From Rhodocyclaceae bacterium (GTDB lineage Bacteria; Pseudomonadota; Gammaproteobacteria; Burkholderiales; Rhodocyclaceae): DNA of 6,051 bases. How positions within the stretch are numbered: position 1 is the stretch's first letter; each line of letters begins with the position of its first letter. The stretch is taken from NCBI GenBank assembly GCA_018262875.1, contig JADFDL010000106.1, positions 1 through 6,051 of the forward strand, written 5' to 3'. Shown piece by piece: positions 1 through 5,051 of the stretch. Position numbers and translations under genes: made by a program. A model generated the notes under the pieces. That model was not told where the DNA came from. It saw nothing but the letters and a program-made list of their open reading frames with translations, and ran no database searches.

Positions 1-213
1 CTTTTCCAGCGGTTCGGCCAGCATCACCATGCCCGGGCCGCCGCCGTAAGGCCGGTCGTCTACCGTGCGGTAGTTATCGCCCGCGAAATCGCGCGGGTTC
101 CACAGCGCCAGGCGCCACAGGCCCTGTTCGCGCGCCCTGCGCGTAATGCCATGATCGGCCACCGCGGCGAACATCTCCGGGAACAGCGTGATGACATCGA
201 AAGCGATGCTCAC
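1..213 (-). CDS. trmD: tRNA (guanine-N1-)-methyltransferase TrmD, N-terminal fragment (cut by window edge)
   Basis: TrmD transfers a methyl group from S-adenosylmethionine to N1 of G37 in tRNAs reading CNN/UNN-type codons and so prevents +1 frameshifting; it is a cytoplasmic SPOUT-family dimer. The first 71 residues are visible. They begin with the family-typical [14 protein letters not shown] and end just after [13 protein letters not shown]; the GGGPGM loop is a conserved part of the SAM-binding knotted region. About 180 residues of the usual ~250 lie outside the window. The chosen start is GTG at 213-211, which overlaps the rimM stop in the 4-base arrangement GTGA, so the two genes are probably translationally coupled. 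No other in-frame start gives a normal TrmD N-terminus. The gene is the third of the rpsP-rimM-trmD operon; rplS would be expected next, outside the window. Identity is from residue-level recognition of the family. Confidence 0.95.
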   Translation of the reverse strand, partial: MSIAFDVITLFPEMFAAVADHGITRRAREQGLWRLALWNPRDFAGDNYRTVDDRPYGGGPGMVMLAEPLEK

Positions 214-719
214 CAGTCACGCCCCCAGTCCACCCGGATCCGGCGTCCGGCCAGATCCACTTCCTTGATCACCGCCGCCACAAAAGGCAACAGGCGCTGG
301 CTGCCATCCTCGTCGCGCACATCGAGCACCTCGTGTGCGCCGGCTCTCACCAGCTCGGCGACGCGCCCCAGCCGTTCGTCCGTCTGATTCACCACCTCCA
401 GGCCGACCAGGTCGGCCCAGTAGAATTCATTGCTGCCCGTTTTCGGCAGCGCCTCGCGTGGCGCGCCGACATAGAGTCCGCCCAGTTGCTCGGCCGCATT
501 GCGATCCTCGATGCCCTCGAAGCGGACGACCAGTCCTTTGCCATGGAGCTTGCATTCGGCGAGCGGTCGCGTCCGCCACGCGGCGTCCGCTGCCTGCTCC
601 TGCGCGCCCAGCCACCAGTGCGGCATGTGCGCCCACGCCTGCGGATCGTCGCCGAAAACCTGGACCTTGACCCAGCCGTGAACCCCGAATGGGGCGGCGA
701 TGCGCCCCAGGACAATCAT
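210..719 (-). CDS. rimM: 16S rRNA processing / ribosome maturation factor RimM
   Basis: RimM is a cytoplasmic assembly factor that binds ribosomal protein S19 in the 30S head and is needed for efficient 16S rRNA processing. At 169 residues it has normal family length. The N-terminal beta-barrel domain opens with the signature [14 protein letters not shown] (residues 6-19). The C-terminal PRC-barrel domain begins around residue 97 with [11 protein letters not shown] and carries GAHEVLDV (127-134) and [13 protein letters not shown] (143-155). The start is ATG at 719; an in-frame TAA lies 10 bases upstream of it, so no upstream start is possible. It begins 16 bases after the rpsP stop, and that spacer has no recognisable Shine-Dalgarno sequence, which suggests translation depends on coupling to rpsP. 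The 3' end overlaps trmD by 4 bases. Function is firmly assigned by family and operon context. Confidence 0.96.
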   Translation of the reverse strand: MIVLGRIAAPFGVHGWVKVQVFGDDPQAWAHMPHWWLGAQEQAADAAWRTRPLAECKLHGKGLVVRFEGIEDRNAAEQLGGLYVGAPREALPKTGSNEFYWADLVGLEVVNQTDERLGRVAELVRAGAHEVLDVRDEDGSQRLLPFVAAVIKEVDLAGRRIRVDWGRDW

Positions 720-735
720 GCGTCGACGTTACGTG

Positions 736-990
736 TCAAGCAGCGGCCTTGGCGGCGAACTGCTTGACCAGTCGCGCCACGGTAGGCGACAACTGGGCGC
801 CTTTACTCGTCCAGTGCTCGATGCGCAGCATATCGACGCGCAGGCCCTGCTCTTTTTCACCGGCAACGGGATTGTAGTAGCCGACGCGCTCGATGCAGGC
901 GCCGTCACGGCGCTTGCGCGAATCGGCGACGACCATGTTGTAGAACGGACGCTTCTTGGCGCCGCCCCGGGCAAGGCGAATGACGACCAT
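736..990 (-). CDS. rpsP: 30S ribosomal protein bS16
   Basis: bS16 is a primary-binding small-subunit protein that stabilises the 5' and central domains of 16S rRNA. The 84-residue product has the usual length and the almost invariant bacterial N-terminus [18 protein letters not shown] (1-18), followed by [11 protein letters not shown] (20-30) and ERVGYYNP (34-41). The alanine/lysine-rich tail is typical of betaproteobacterial S16. The start is ATG at 990, preceded by AAGGG (1003-999) at a spacing of 8 bases, a good ribosome-binding site. It is the first gene of an operon with rimM and trmD and is transcribed from the promoter-like element near 1092-1118, giving an untranslated leader of roughly 95 bases. 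No key residue seems to be missing. Confidence 0.98.
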   Translation of the reverse strand: MVVIRLARGGAKKRPFYNMVVADSRKRRDGACIERVGYYNPVAGEKEQGLRVDMLRIEHWTSKGAQLSPTVARLVKQFAAKAAA

Positions 991-1040
991 GTGATTGACC
1001 CTTGGTTGAAATCGGAAAAATGGGGATCGGCGCAGGCCGG

Positions 1041-1055
1041 GTTCGCGAAGCGAAC
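1041..1055 (-). other. hairpin in the rpsP operon leader
   Basis: On the minus strand this reads GTTCGCTTCGCGAAC, a perfect 6-bp stem closed by the triloop TTC. It lies about 50 bases before the rpsP start and downstream of the predicted transcription start, so it would be in the leader RNA. It has no U-tract and is therefore not an intrinsic terminator. The sequence GCTTCG within it recurs twice just upstream in the leader (see findings). Leader-mediated autoregulation is common for ribosomal-protein operons, but nothing here proves it. Confidence 0.4.
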
Positions 1056-1091
1056 ATCGGGCGAAGCAGCCGAAGCTAAAAAGGCCGACAT

Positions 1092-1118
1092 CTTATAGGA
1101 AAACCATCTGATAAACAA
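1092..1118 (-). promoter_or_regulatory. probable sigma-70-type promoter of the rpsP-rimM-trmD operon
   Basis: On the minus strand a TATAAG box (1097-1092) matches the -10 consensus at five of six bases. The -35 side is poor: TTGTTT (1118-1113) sits only 15 bases upstream, and the alternative TTGTTC (1124-1119) is 21 bases upstream. The surrounding 40 bases are much more AT-rich than the rest of the window, as expected for a strong promoter of a ribosomal operon. Predicted transcription start is near 1085. The -10 call is moderately secure, the -35 call is not. Confidence 0.5.
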
Positions 1119-1175
1119 GAACAAGTCGTGGCAGCCGGACAGCGCATGGCCAGCCGCATCCCCTGTCGCGTCCTC

Positions 1176-1203
1176 TTGCCCGGCCGGCCGATTCCTCTAC
1201 AAT
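1176..1203 (+). promoter_or_regulatory. probable sigma-70-type promoter for the 506-residue PilZ-like gene
   Basis: TTGCCC (1176-1181) and TACAAT (1198-1203) are separated by 16 bases; each matches its consensus at four or five of six positions. Predicted transcription starts near 1210, about 38 bases before the TTG start codon at 1248. The element faces away from the rpsP promoter, so the two transcripts diverge without overlapping. The spacer contains CGGCCGGCCG, a self-complementary GC-rich palindrome that could be a protein-binding site. Confidence 0.55.
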
Positions 1204-1247
1204 GATCCCATTATCGTCAAAGGGGCCGCCCGCGGTCCGCAGCGCGC

Positions 1248-2768
1248 TTGGCACATACTCCCCCCCTCCGCCAGATCCGCCCGTCCGATGACGTCGCCCA
1301 CGTCCTCGACTGGCTCGCCTCCCCGATTACCGAAGACCCGGCTCAGGATCTGGCCCAATTAGGCGGCGAACTGGCTGCGCTCGGCCGCGCCCGCCTCGAA
1401 GACGCCCATTACCACCGCATTCTCGACCTCTTCTACGACCGCGCGCACCGGCTCTCCCAAGCCCTGAAAGCGCGCTTTACCGAAGCCTGCCTGCCGCTCG
1501 GCAAGGAATTGCGCGCCATGGCCGCCTTGCTGATTGCCGTGCACGAAAGCGTCGCGGCCGGCTACGAGCGCGTCCTGCTCGATGCCGATCGCCTCGCCCA
1601 TAGCAAGCGTCGCAATGCCGGCTCGGTTGCCGCCCGCGCACTGCGCTGCCTTGCCGAAGCCCTGGAAACCAGTTGCATGGTCGCCGGCCCGCCGCCATCC
1701 GATCTGTGGCGCCGCGCCCACACCCTGGCCAAGTCGGCGCGGTCGTTTTTCGAGCCAACAGCAACCGTGATTCCCGGACTTTCATTGGATGCCGAAAAAA
1801 TCTACAAGGGACTGCTGGCACTGGCCGCGGCCCAGCCAGAGGGTTTCTCGCCTGGCGATATAGCCCTGGCGAGCGAGTACCTCGCGCAGTTCTCCGCCGC
1901 AGTCAATCTGCTGCCCTCGCCGCCGCCGAAGGAAGAGGGCTCCTGGTACTGGGTGGACAGCAGCCGCGACATGGGTCCGGTGCCGCCCAACCGGCGCATC
2001 CCGCCCGACCACGGCGATCTGCTCTACTGTTCTTTCCAGTTGCTGGCCCGACTGCTCAGCGAGCAGGTTTCCGCCCTCGAAAGCGGCATGCCGGCGGGCA
2101 ACCTGCGCCTGCCGGAGCGTGCCGCCGGACATGGCGGCATTGCCGCACTGAAACGCCTGCAGGCCCACTGGGCACACCCGCCCCATCGCCAGCACCCGCG
2201 CCGCCATAACAACTTCCGGGCGCAGGTCTGCGTCGGCCTCACCGAATTGTGGCAATTGCTGGAAAAGGGCGAGGCGCCTGAAGGCGCCGAGGTGGGCGCA
2301 CCGCACATGACCGAGTGGATGGTGATCAACGAAAGTCCCTCGGGCTACGCCGTCATGCATGTTGCCGGAGAAGTGGAGGGGCTGGTGCCCGGTAGCGCCA
2401 TTGCCCTTCGGCCGGCGCCGGACAGGCCGTGGAGCATCTGCATCGTGAGATGGATGAAGAGCGAGAACCAGGAGCATATCGAGCTGGGACTGGAATTGGT
2501 TGCGCCAGCGGCGCGATCCGTGCAATTGATGTTCCGCAACGGCGATCCCGGACAACTGCCGACACCGGGCCTGCTCCTACCCGCCGTCCCCGCCCTGCGC
2601 GAACACCCGGCCCTGCTTGCGCCTTCCGGCGCCTACAGCGCCCGCCGCTTCTTCATCGTCTCCGGAGAAGACAAGACGCACATCATGCAGGGGCGATTGC
2701 TCAGCCTCGATCTGCAAACCGGGGCAGTCGAGTTGTTCCAGTTCGAGTCCGACCCCTATCCGATGTAA
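1248..2768 (+). CDS. uncharacterised protein with a C-terminal PilZ-like (c-di-GMP-binding) domain
   Basis: I do not recognise a characterised orthologue. The 506-residue protein has no signal peptide or membrane segment and looks cytoplasmic. Residues 15-220 are mainly alanine/leucine-rich helices; 220-300 form a proline-rich linker and further helices. The C-terminal part contains RRHNNFR (318-324), then NESPSG (361-366), which fits the PilZ (D/N)xSxxG signature, then an aliphatic beta-rich stretch with VRW (400-402) and ELGLE (412-416), seen at the end of many PilZ barrels. The arginine cluster could be the RxxxR partner motif, but its distance from NESPSG is longer than usual. Residues 440-506 form a further small domain. 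The only in-frame start before residue 96 is TTG at 1248; an in-frame TGA lies at 1203. No Shine-Dalgarno is at proper distance (AAAGGGG is 22 bases upstream). It is monocistronic and convergent with yihY. The reading frame is secure; the PilZ assignment is inference. Confidence 0.82.
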   Translation: MAHTPPLRQIRPSDDVAHVLDWLASPITEDPAQDLAQLGGELAALGRARLEDAHYHRILDLFYDRAHRLSQALKARFTEACLPLGKELRAMAALLIAVHESVAAGYERVLLDADRLAHSKRRNAGSVAARALRCLAEALETSCMVAGPPPSDLWRRAHTLAKSARSFFEPTATVIPGLSLDAEKIYKGLLALAAAQPEGFSPGDIALASEYLAQFSAAVNLLPSPPPKEEGSWYWVDSSRDMGPVPPNRRIPPDHGDLLYCSFQLLARLLSEQVSALESGMPAGNLRLPERAAGHGGIAALKRLQAHWAHPPHRQHPRRHNNFRAQVCVGLTELWQLLEKGEAPEGAEVGAPHMTEWMVINESPSGYAVMHVAGEVEGLVPGSAIALRPAPDRPWSICIVRWMKSENQEHIELGLELVAPAARSVQLMFRNGDPGQLPTPGLLLPAVPALREHPALLAPSGAYSARRFFIVSGEDKTHIMQGRLLSLDLQTGAVELFQFESDPYPM

Positions 2769-3593
2769 TCACCGCTTGGAGGAATTCATCTCCCCCAGCA
2801 CCGCCGTTGTCAACGCGCCGGCCAGCACCACCAGCCAGGACAGATACAGCCAGACCAGGAAGATCGGCACCGTGGCGAAGGCGCCGTAGATCAGAGTGTA
2901 GTTCGGGAAAGCAGCCACATACAACCCAAATCCGCGCTGGACGAAGGCAAAACCCAGTGCCGCCACTACACCGCCGGCGACGGCGTGTCGCGGCGCCACC
3001 GGCCGGTTCGGCATGGCGTAGTAGATCAGACCGCACAGCGCGGCAAGCAACAGGGCCGGCAGGGCTTTCAGAAACAGGTTGGTCATCCATTTCGGCTCGT
3101 TGACCAGGCCCAGCGAAGCCGTCATCAGATACGTCGCCGCAGCCACGCACGCCCCCAGCACGACCGGCCCGAGTGCCAGCCCGCCCAGATAAACGAGGAT
3201 GCGCCTGAGCAGCGGCCGGGGCTGTTTCACCCGCCAGATCTGGCCGAATACGCGGTCGATGGAGAACAGCAGCAACAGAGCCGCCAGGACCAGCATGCCC
3301 GACCCCAGCGCCGTCAGGCGTCCGGTCTTCTGGGTGAATTGCAATGCATAGGTAGCGATGACCTTGCCGGCCCGTTCCGGCAGCAGGTTGGCGAGCAGAA
3401 AATTGCGCAACGCCGTAGCCAGCACCGCAAAAATGTCGAAGTGGGAAATCAGCACCAGCGCCACGGTCAGCAGCGGTACCAGCGCCAGCAGCGTAGTGAA
3501 CGCCAGGCTGGCAGCGGCCTGGGCGCAGCGCTCCTCGCGAAAGCGCGCAATACAGCGCATCAGGAACTCGGGCAAGGGGCCGACCATGCGCAT
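2769..3593 (-). CDS. yihY: YihY/UPF0761 (BrkB-type) inner-membrane protein
   Basis: This 274-residue integral membrane protein belongs to the YihY/UPF0761 family, often labelled ribonuclease BN or BrkB-like from an old misassignment; no biochemical activity is established for the family. Hydrophobic segments are visible at about 26-50, 95-112, 133-157, 177-194, 203-222 and 238-263, fitting six transmembrane helices. Family marks include SLAFTTLLALVPLLTV (29-44) and the signature YGAFATVPIFLVWLYLSW (236-253). The length is close to E. coli YihY (about 290); the long C-terminal extension found in some betaproteobacterial members is absent. The start is ATG at 3593 because GGGA lies 7 bases upstream; ATG at 3587 is an alternative. 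The stop (TGA, 2771-2769) directly follows the stop of the convergent gene. It is divergent from the DUF2069 gene and shares its control region. Confidence 0.93.
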   Translation of the reverse strand: MRMVGPLPEFLMRCIARFREERCAQAAASLAFTTLLALVPLLTVALVLISHFDIFAVLATALRNFLLANLLPERAGKVIATYALQFTQKTGRLTALGSGMLVLAALLLLFSIDRVFGQIWRVKQPRPLLRRILVYLGGLALGPVVLGACVAAATYLMTASLGLVNEPKWMTNLFLKALPALLLAALCGLIYYAMPNRPVAPRHAVAGGVVAALGFAFVQRGFGLYVAAFPNYTLIYGAFATVPIFLVWLYLSWLVVLAGALTTAVLGEMNSSKR

Positions 3594-3607
3594 TGAACAT
3601 TCCCGTT

Positions 3608-3633
3608 CCGATAGAATGCCGCGATTCTACCGG
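3608..3633. promoter_or_regulatory. symmetrical divergent promoter between yihY and the DUF2069 gene
   Basis: The arms CCGATAGAAT (3608-3617) and ATTCTACCGG (3624-3633) are inverted repeats matching at nine of ten positions around the centre GCCGCG. Each arm contains TAGAAT, a good -10 box, on opposite strands: plus strand 3612-3617 for the DUF2069 gene, minus strand 3629-3624 for yihY. Predicted leaders are short, roughly 18 and 24 bases. Neither side has a convincing -35 box at 16-18 bases; TTGAAC (3593-3598) on the plus strand is only 13 bases from its -10. The palindrome could also serve as an operator. Confidence 0.5.
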
Positions 3634-3641
3634 AAGCATCC

Positions 3642-3986
3642 ATGCCCGCCGCCAGACTATACAATCACGCCGCCACGCTCAGCCTGATCGCCCTGCTGTT
3701 TCTCTGCCTAGCCTGGGAACTGTGGTGGGCGCCGCTGCGCCCGGGCGGCTCGTGGCTGGTGCTGAAGGCGCTGCCGTTGCTGGCACCCCTGTTCGGCATG
3801 CTGCGCGGCCGGCGCTACACGCACCAGTGGGTACCGCTCCTGGCGCTGGCCTATTTCACCGAAGGAATTGTGCGCGCCGCCACCGAACATGGCCTCTCCG
3901 GCCGGCTCGCCATCGCCGAAACGGCACTCGCCGCCGTCTTGTTCGCCAGCGCGGTGCTGTATGCCCGCGCCAGCCGAAAAGCGTGA
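3642..3986 (+). CDS. DUF2069 family small inner-membrane protein
   Basis: This 114-residue protein matches the DUF2069 (COG3308) family of predicted proteobacterial membrane proteins, which has no known function. Four hydrophobic segments are visible at about 11-30, 37-54, 62-79 and 88-107. The conserved core runs from WELWWAPLRPGGSW (25-38) through LKALPLL (41-47) and RGRRYTHQW (55-63) to YFTEGIVRA (71-79). Charged loops after helices 2 and 4 (RGRR and ARASRK) suggest those ends face the cytoplasm. The start is ATG at 3642, with GGAAG ending 5 bases upstream as ribosome-binding site. It is the only gene downstream of its promoter before the convergent ANTAR gene. The family assignment is confident; any role, such as in envelope or transport, would be a guess. 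Confidence 0.9.
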   Translation: MPAARLYNHAATLSLIALLFLCLAWELWWAPLRPGGSWLVLKALPLLAPLFGMLRGRRYTHQWVPLLALAYFTEGIVRAATEHGLSGRLAIAETALAAVLFASAVLYARASRKA

Positions 3987-4039
3987 ACGGGCGTTATGTC
4001 GGAACAATAGTCAGCGACTGAAACACGGAACTGACTCAA

Positions 4040-4084
4040 CGCAGCGGCCTGCGGTGTTCCCTTGAGGTTCCCGCACGGCCTGCG
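4040..4084 (-). terminator. hairpin and short direct repeat after the ANTAR gene; possible weak or factor-dependent terminator
   Basis: The 9-base sequence CGGCCTGCG occurs twice, at 4045-4053 and 4076-4084. CGCAG (4040-4044) and CTGCG (4049-4053) form a 5-bp stem with loop CGGC; TGCGG (4050-4054) and CCGCA (4071-4075) form a competing 5-bp stem. They lie just past the ANTAR regulator stop and about 55-100 bases after the DUF2069 stop. There is no U-tract in either direction, so an intrinsic terminator is not supported; it may protect or end the RNA in another way. The whole gap 3987-4088 shows nothing else. Confidence 0.25.
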
Positions 4085-4088
4085 ACGA

Positions 4089-4700
4089 TCACAGCGGCTT
4101 GCTGACATTGAGCACTTCGGACGCCGCCAGAATTTCCTGCGCCACCTCGCCGATTTTGCGGCGCTGCGAGCGAGCGTGCGTACGCAGCAGCTCGAAGGCC
4201 CCCTGGCGGTCGAGCTTGCGGCGCTCCATGATGAGGCCCACTGCCATGCTCACCTCGCGGTTTTCGTTGAGTGCGTTCTGCAATTGCTCGCCGGTGGTGC
4301 GCAAATGGCGCAGATCCGCCGCACGCGCCAGTGCCGCCTCGAGGGCGGGCACCAGTTGTGAAATATCCGCCGGCTTCACCAGATAGCCCAAGGCACCGTT
4401 CTCCGCGGCCTGCCTGACGATCTCCCCTTCGCTGTAGGCGGTGAGGAAGATGAACGGTACATCGGTTTCCTCCCGCAAATAGCGCGCCAAGTCGAGGCCC
4501 GACTGGCCCGGCATGCGCACGTCGAGCACGGCAATGTCGGGATGCGCCACGGCAAGGATGCGCTGCGCCGCTTCAGCCGAGGCGCAAGCCTGCACTGCGT
4601 AACCCGCCTGTTCCAGCCCGCTCGACAGTGTGGCGAGCACCAGCCTGTCGTCATCGACCAAAAGCACCTTGAGCGGCGTCTTTTCATTGATATCCATCAT
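4089..4700 (-). CDS. response regulator with receiver (REC) and RNA-binding ANTAR domains
   Basis: Proteins of this architecture (AmiR/NasR/PdtaR type) act as antiterminators: phosphorylation promotes dimerisation, and the ANTAR domain binds paired hairpins in leader RNA to prevent termination. The 203-residue product has a receiver domain at 11-125 with the acidic pocket DDD (16-18), phosphoacceptor D60 (in AVLDVRMPG), T87 and K109, all intact. A short coiled linker (about 125-140) leads to ANTAR residues 138-193, with the family pattern ALNENREVSMAVGLIMERR (143-161), AFELLRTHA (168-176) and the final helix IGEVAQEIL (183-191). The start is the first of two adjacent ATGs (4700, 4697); GGAG lies 5 bases before the first and 8 before the second, so the second is also possible. 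No histidine kinase is in view, so its input is unknown. It follows leuA in the same direction after 351 bases. Confidence 0.95.
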   Translation of the reverse strand: MMDINEKTPLKVLLVDDDRLVLATLSSGLEQAGYAVQACASAEAAQRILAVAHPDIAVLDVRMPGQSGLDLARYLREETDVPFIFLTAYSEGEIVRQAAENGALGYLVKPADISQLVPALEAALARAADLRHLRTTGEQLQNALNENREVSMAVGLIMERRKLDRQGAFELLRTHARSQRRKIGEVAQEILAASEVLNVSKPL

Positions 4701-4726
4701 GCCTTCTCCGTTTCGAAATCCGATCT

Positions 4727-4740
4727 CCGGAAGTTCCCGG
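4727..4740 (-). other. small hairpin with a six-base loop just upstream of the ANTAR gene start
   Basis: On the minus strand CCGG, loop GAACTT, CCGG forms a 4-bp GC stem closing a hexaloop, 26 bases before the ANTAR gene start. ANTAR targets are paired hairpins with hexaloops, but they require A at loop position 1 and G at position 4; here those positions are G and C. It is therefore not a canonical site. Confidence 0.3.
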
Positions 4741-4795
4741 CGATTCCAACTTCAGGTGAGCACGCCGCGTGACCCCGTTCAAATAATCCGCCAAA

Positions 4796-4820
4796 CGCCC
4801 GGTTTCTGAAACTCCGGGCG
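4796..4820 (-). other. strong hairpin in the ANTAR gene leader
   Basis: On the minus strand CGCCCG pairs with CGGGCG, and inside it GTTT pairs with AAAC around the triloop CAG, with a two-base GA bulge on the 5' side: 10 base pairs in 25 bases. It is followed on the minus strand by TTTGG, so it lacks a proper U-tract. An RNA role (leader structure, attenuator arm) is possible but unproven. Confidence 0.4.
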
Positions 4821-4826
4821 GCAATA

Positions 4827-4845
4827 CCGGGTCTGCTTCGCCCGG
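4827..4845 (-). other. hairpin adjoining the previous one in the ANTAR gene leader
   Basis: CCGGG and CCCGG form a 5-bp GC stem with a nine-base loop, CGAAGCAGA on the minus strand. It sits 6 bases from the 4796-4820 hairpin, giving a tandem pair in the same transcript orientation. The GC arms of the two hairpins (CCGGG, CCCGG, CGCCCGG, CCGGGCG) are mutually complementary, so alternative pairing is possible. Confidence 0.35.
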
Positions 4846-4924
4846 GGCAAATGAGAACTCGATGGTTGCTGCATGCGTGCGCTCCGCACGAAAGAATCGA
4901 GTCGCAGCGCGAAAGCAGGGCACG

Positions 4925-4997
4925 AAAAACCGGGGGGCGTTTCCAAGCCTGGGAGGAAGGCGGCGTGTACGGGGCCTGCCTTCAATTGCCGGTTTTT
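4925..4997. terminator. nested inverted repeat with A/T tracts; possible bidirectional terminator downstream of leuA
   Basis: AAAAACCGG (4925-4933) is a perfect inverted repeat of CCGGTTTTT (4989-4997). Inside lies a second stem, GAAGGCGGC (4956-4964) against GCC plus GCCTTC (4974-4976, 4978-4983) with one bulged base and a nine-base loop. Read on the minus strand the structure ends in CCGGTTTTTCG, a U-tract after GC pairs, as for an intrinsic terminator of leuA; read on the plus strand it ends in CCGGTTTTTT. The 55-base interior is much longer than a usual terminator loop, so termination efficiency is doubtful. Confidence 0.35.
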
Positions 4998-5003
4998 TAG
5001 CAC

Positions 5004-5042
5004 CCCTTCCGCGAAATTGCAATAACCATTTTCGTGGAAGGG
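5004..5042 (-). other. long imperfect hairpin immediately after the leuA stop
   Basis: CCCTTCC-G-CGAAA (5004-5016) pairs with TTTCG-T-GGAAGGG (5030-5042): 12 pairs, with one opposed non-complementary base pair in the DNA arms that becomes A opposite C in the minus-strand RNA. The 13-base loop contains the palindrome ATTGCAAT. It begins 9 bases after the leuA stop and is not followed by a U-tract on the minus strand, so it more likely stabilises the 3' end of the mRNA or is part of a compound terminator with the next structure. Confidence 0.5.
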
Positions 5043-5051
5043 AATGGATGC

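Larger units (their letters stand above)
4701..5051. other. 351-base intergenic region rich in inverted repeats, between leuA and the ANTAR gene
   Basis: No convincing gene is present. Open frames here are arginine- and proline-rich with no family resemblance. Read in the direction of both flanking genes (minus strand), the region contains at least six potential hairpins: 5042-5004, a nested structure 4997-4925, 4890-4876 (CGTGCG/CGCACG with triloop), 4845-4827, 4820-4796 and 4740-4727. The first two probably belong to the leuA 3' end; the rest would lie in the leader of the ANTAR gene if that gene has its own promoter. I see no clear sigma-70 or sigma-54 promoter for the ANTAR gene; weak candidates are TTGCCC (4848-4843) and GATTAT (4787-4782). 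Confidence 0.6.

Noticed and set aside
1782..2555. A 257-codon antisense open frame inside the PilZ-like gene
   Set aside because: It is rich in histidine, glutamine and arginine as expected from the antisense of a GC-rich gene, and has no recognised motif or promoter.
2701..3639. A 312-codon open frame on the minus strand overlapping yihY
   Set aside because: It is a different frame of the same strand as yihY, with a low-complexity glycine/arginine/alanine-rich product; yihY has clear family motifs and membrane segments.
4727..4740. Candidate canonical ANTAR RNA target hairpin
   Set aside because: The loop has six bases but is GAACTT, lacking A at position 1 and G at position 4, and no equally spaced partner hairpin with a hexaloop was found.
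4781..4805. Possible sigma-54 promoter upstream of the ANTAR gene (TTTGGCGGATTATTTG on the minus strand)
   Set aside because: It has the GG element but not the GC element ten bases further on that sigma-54 promoters require.
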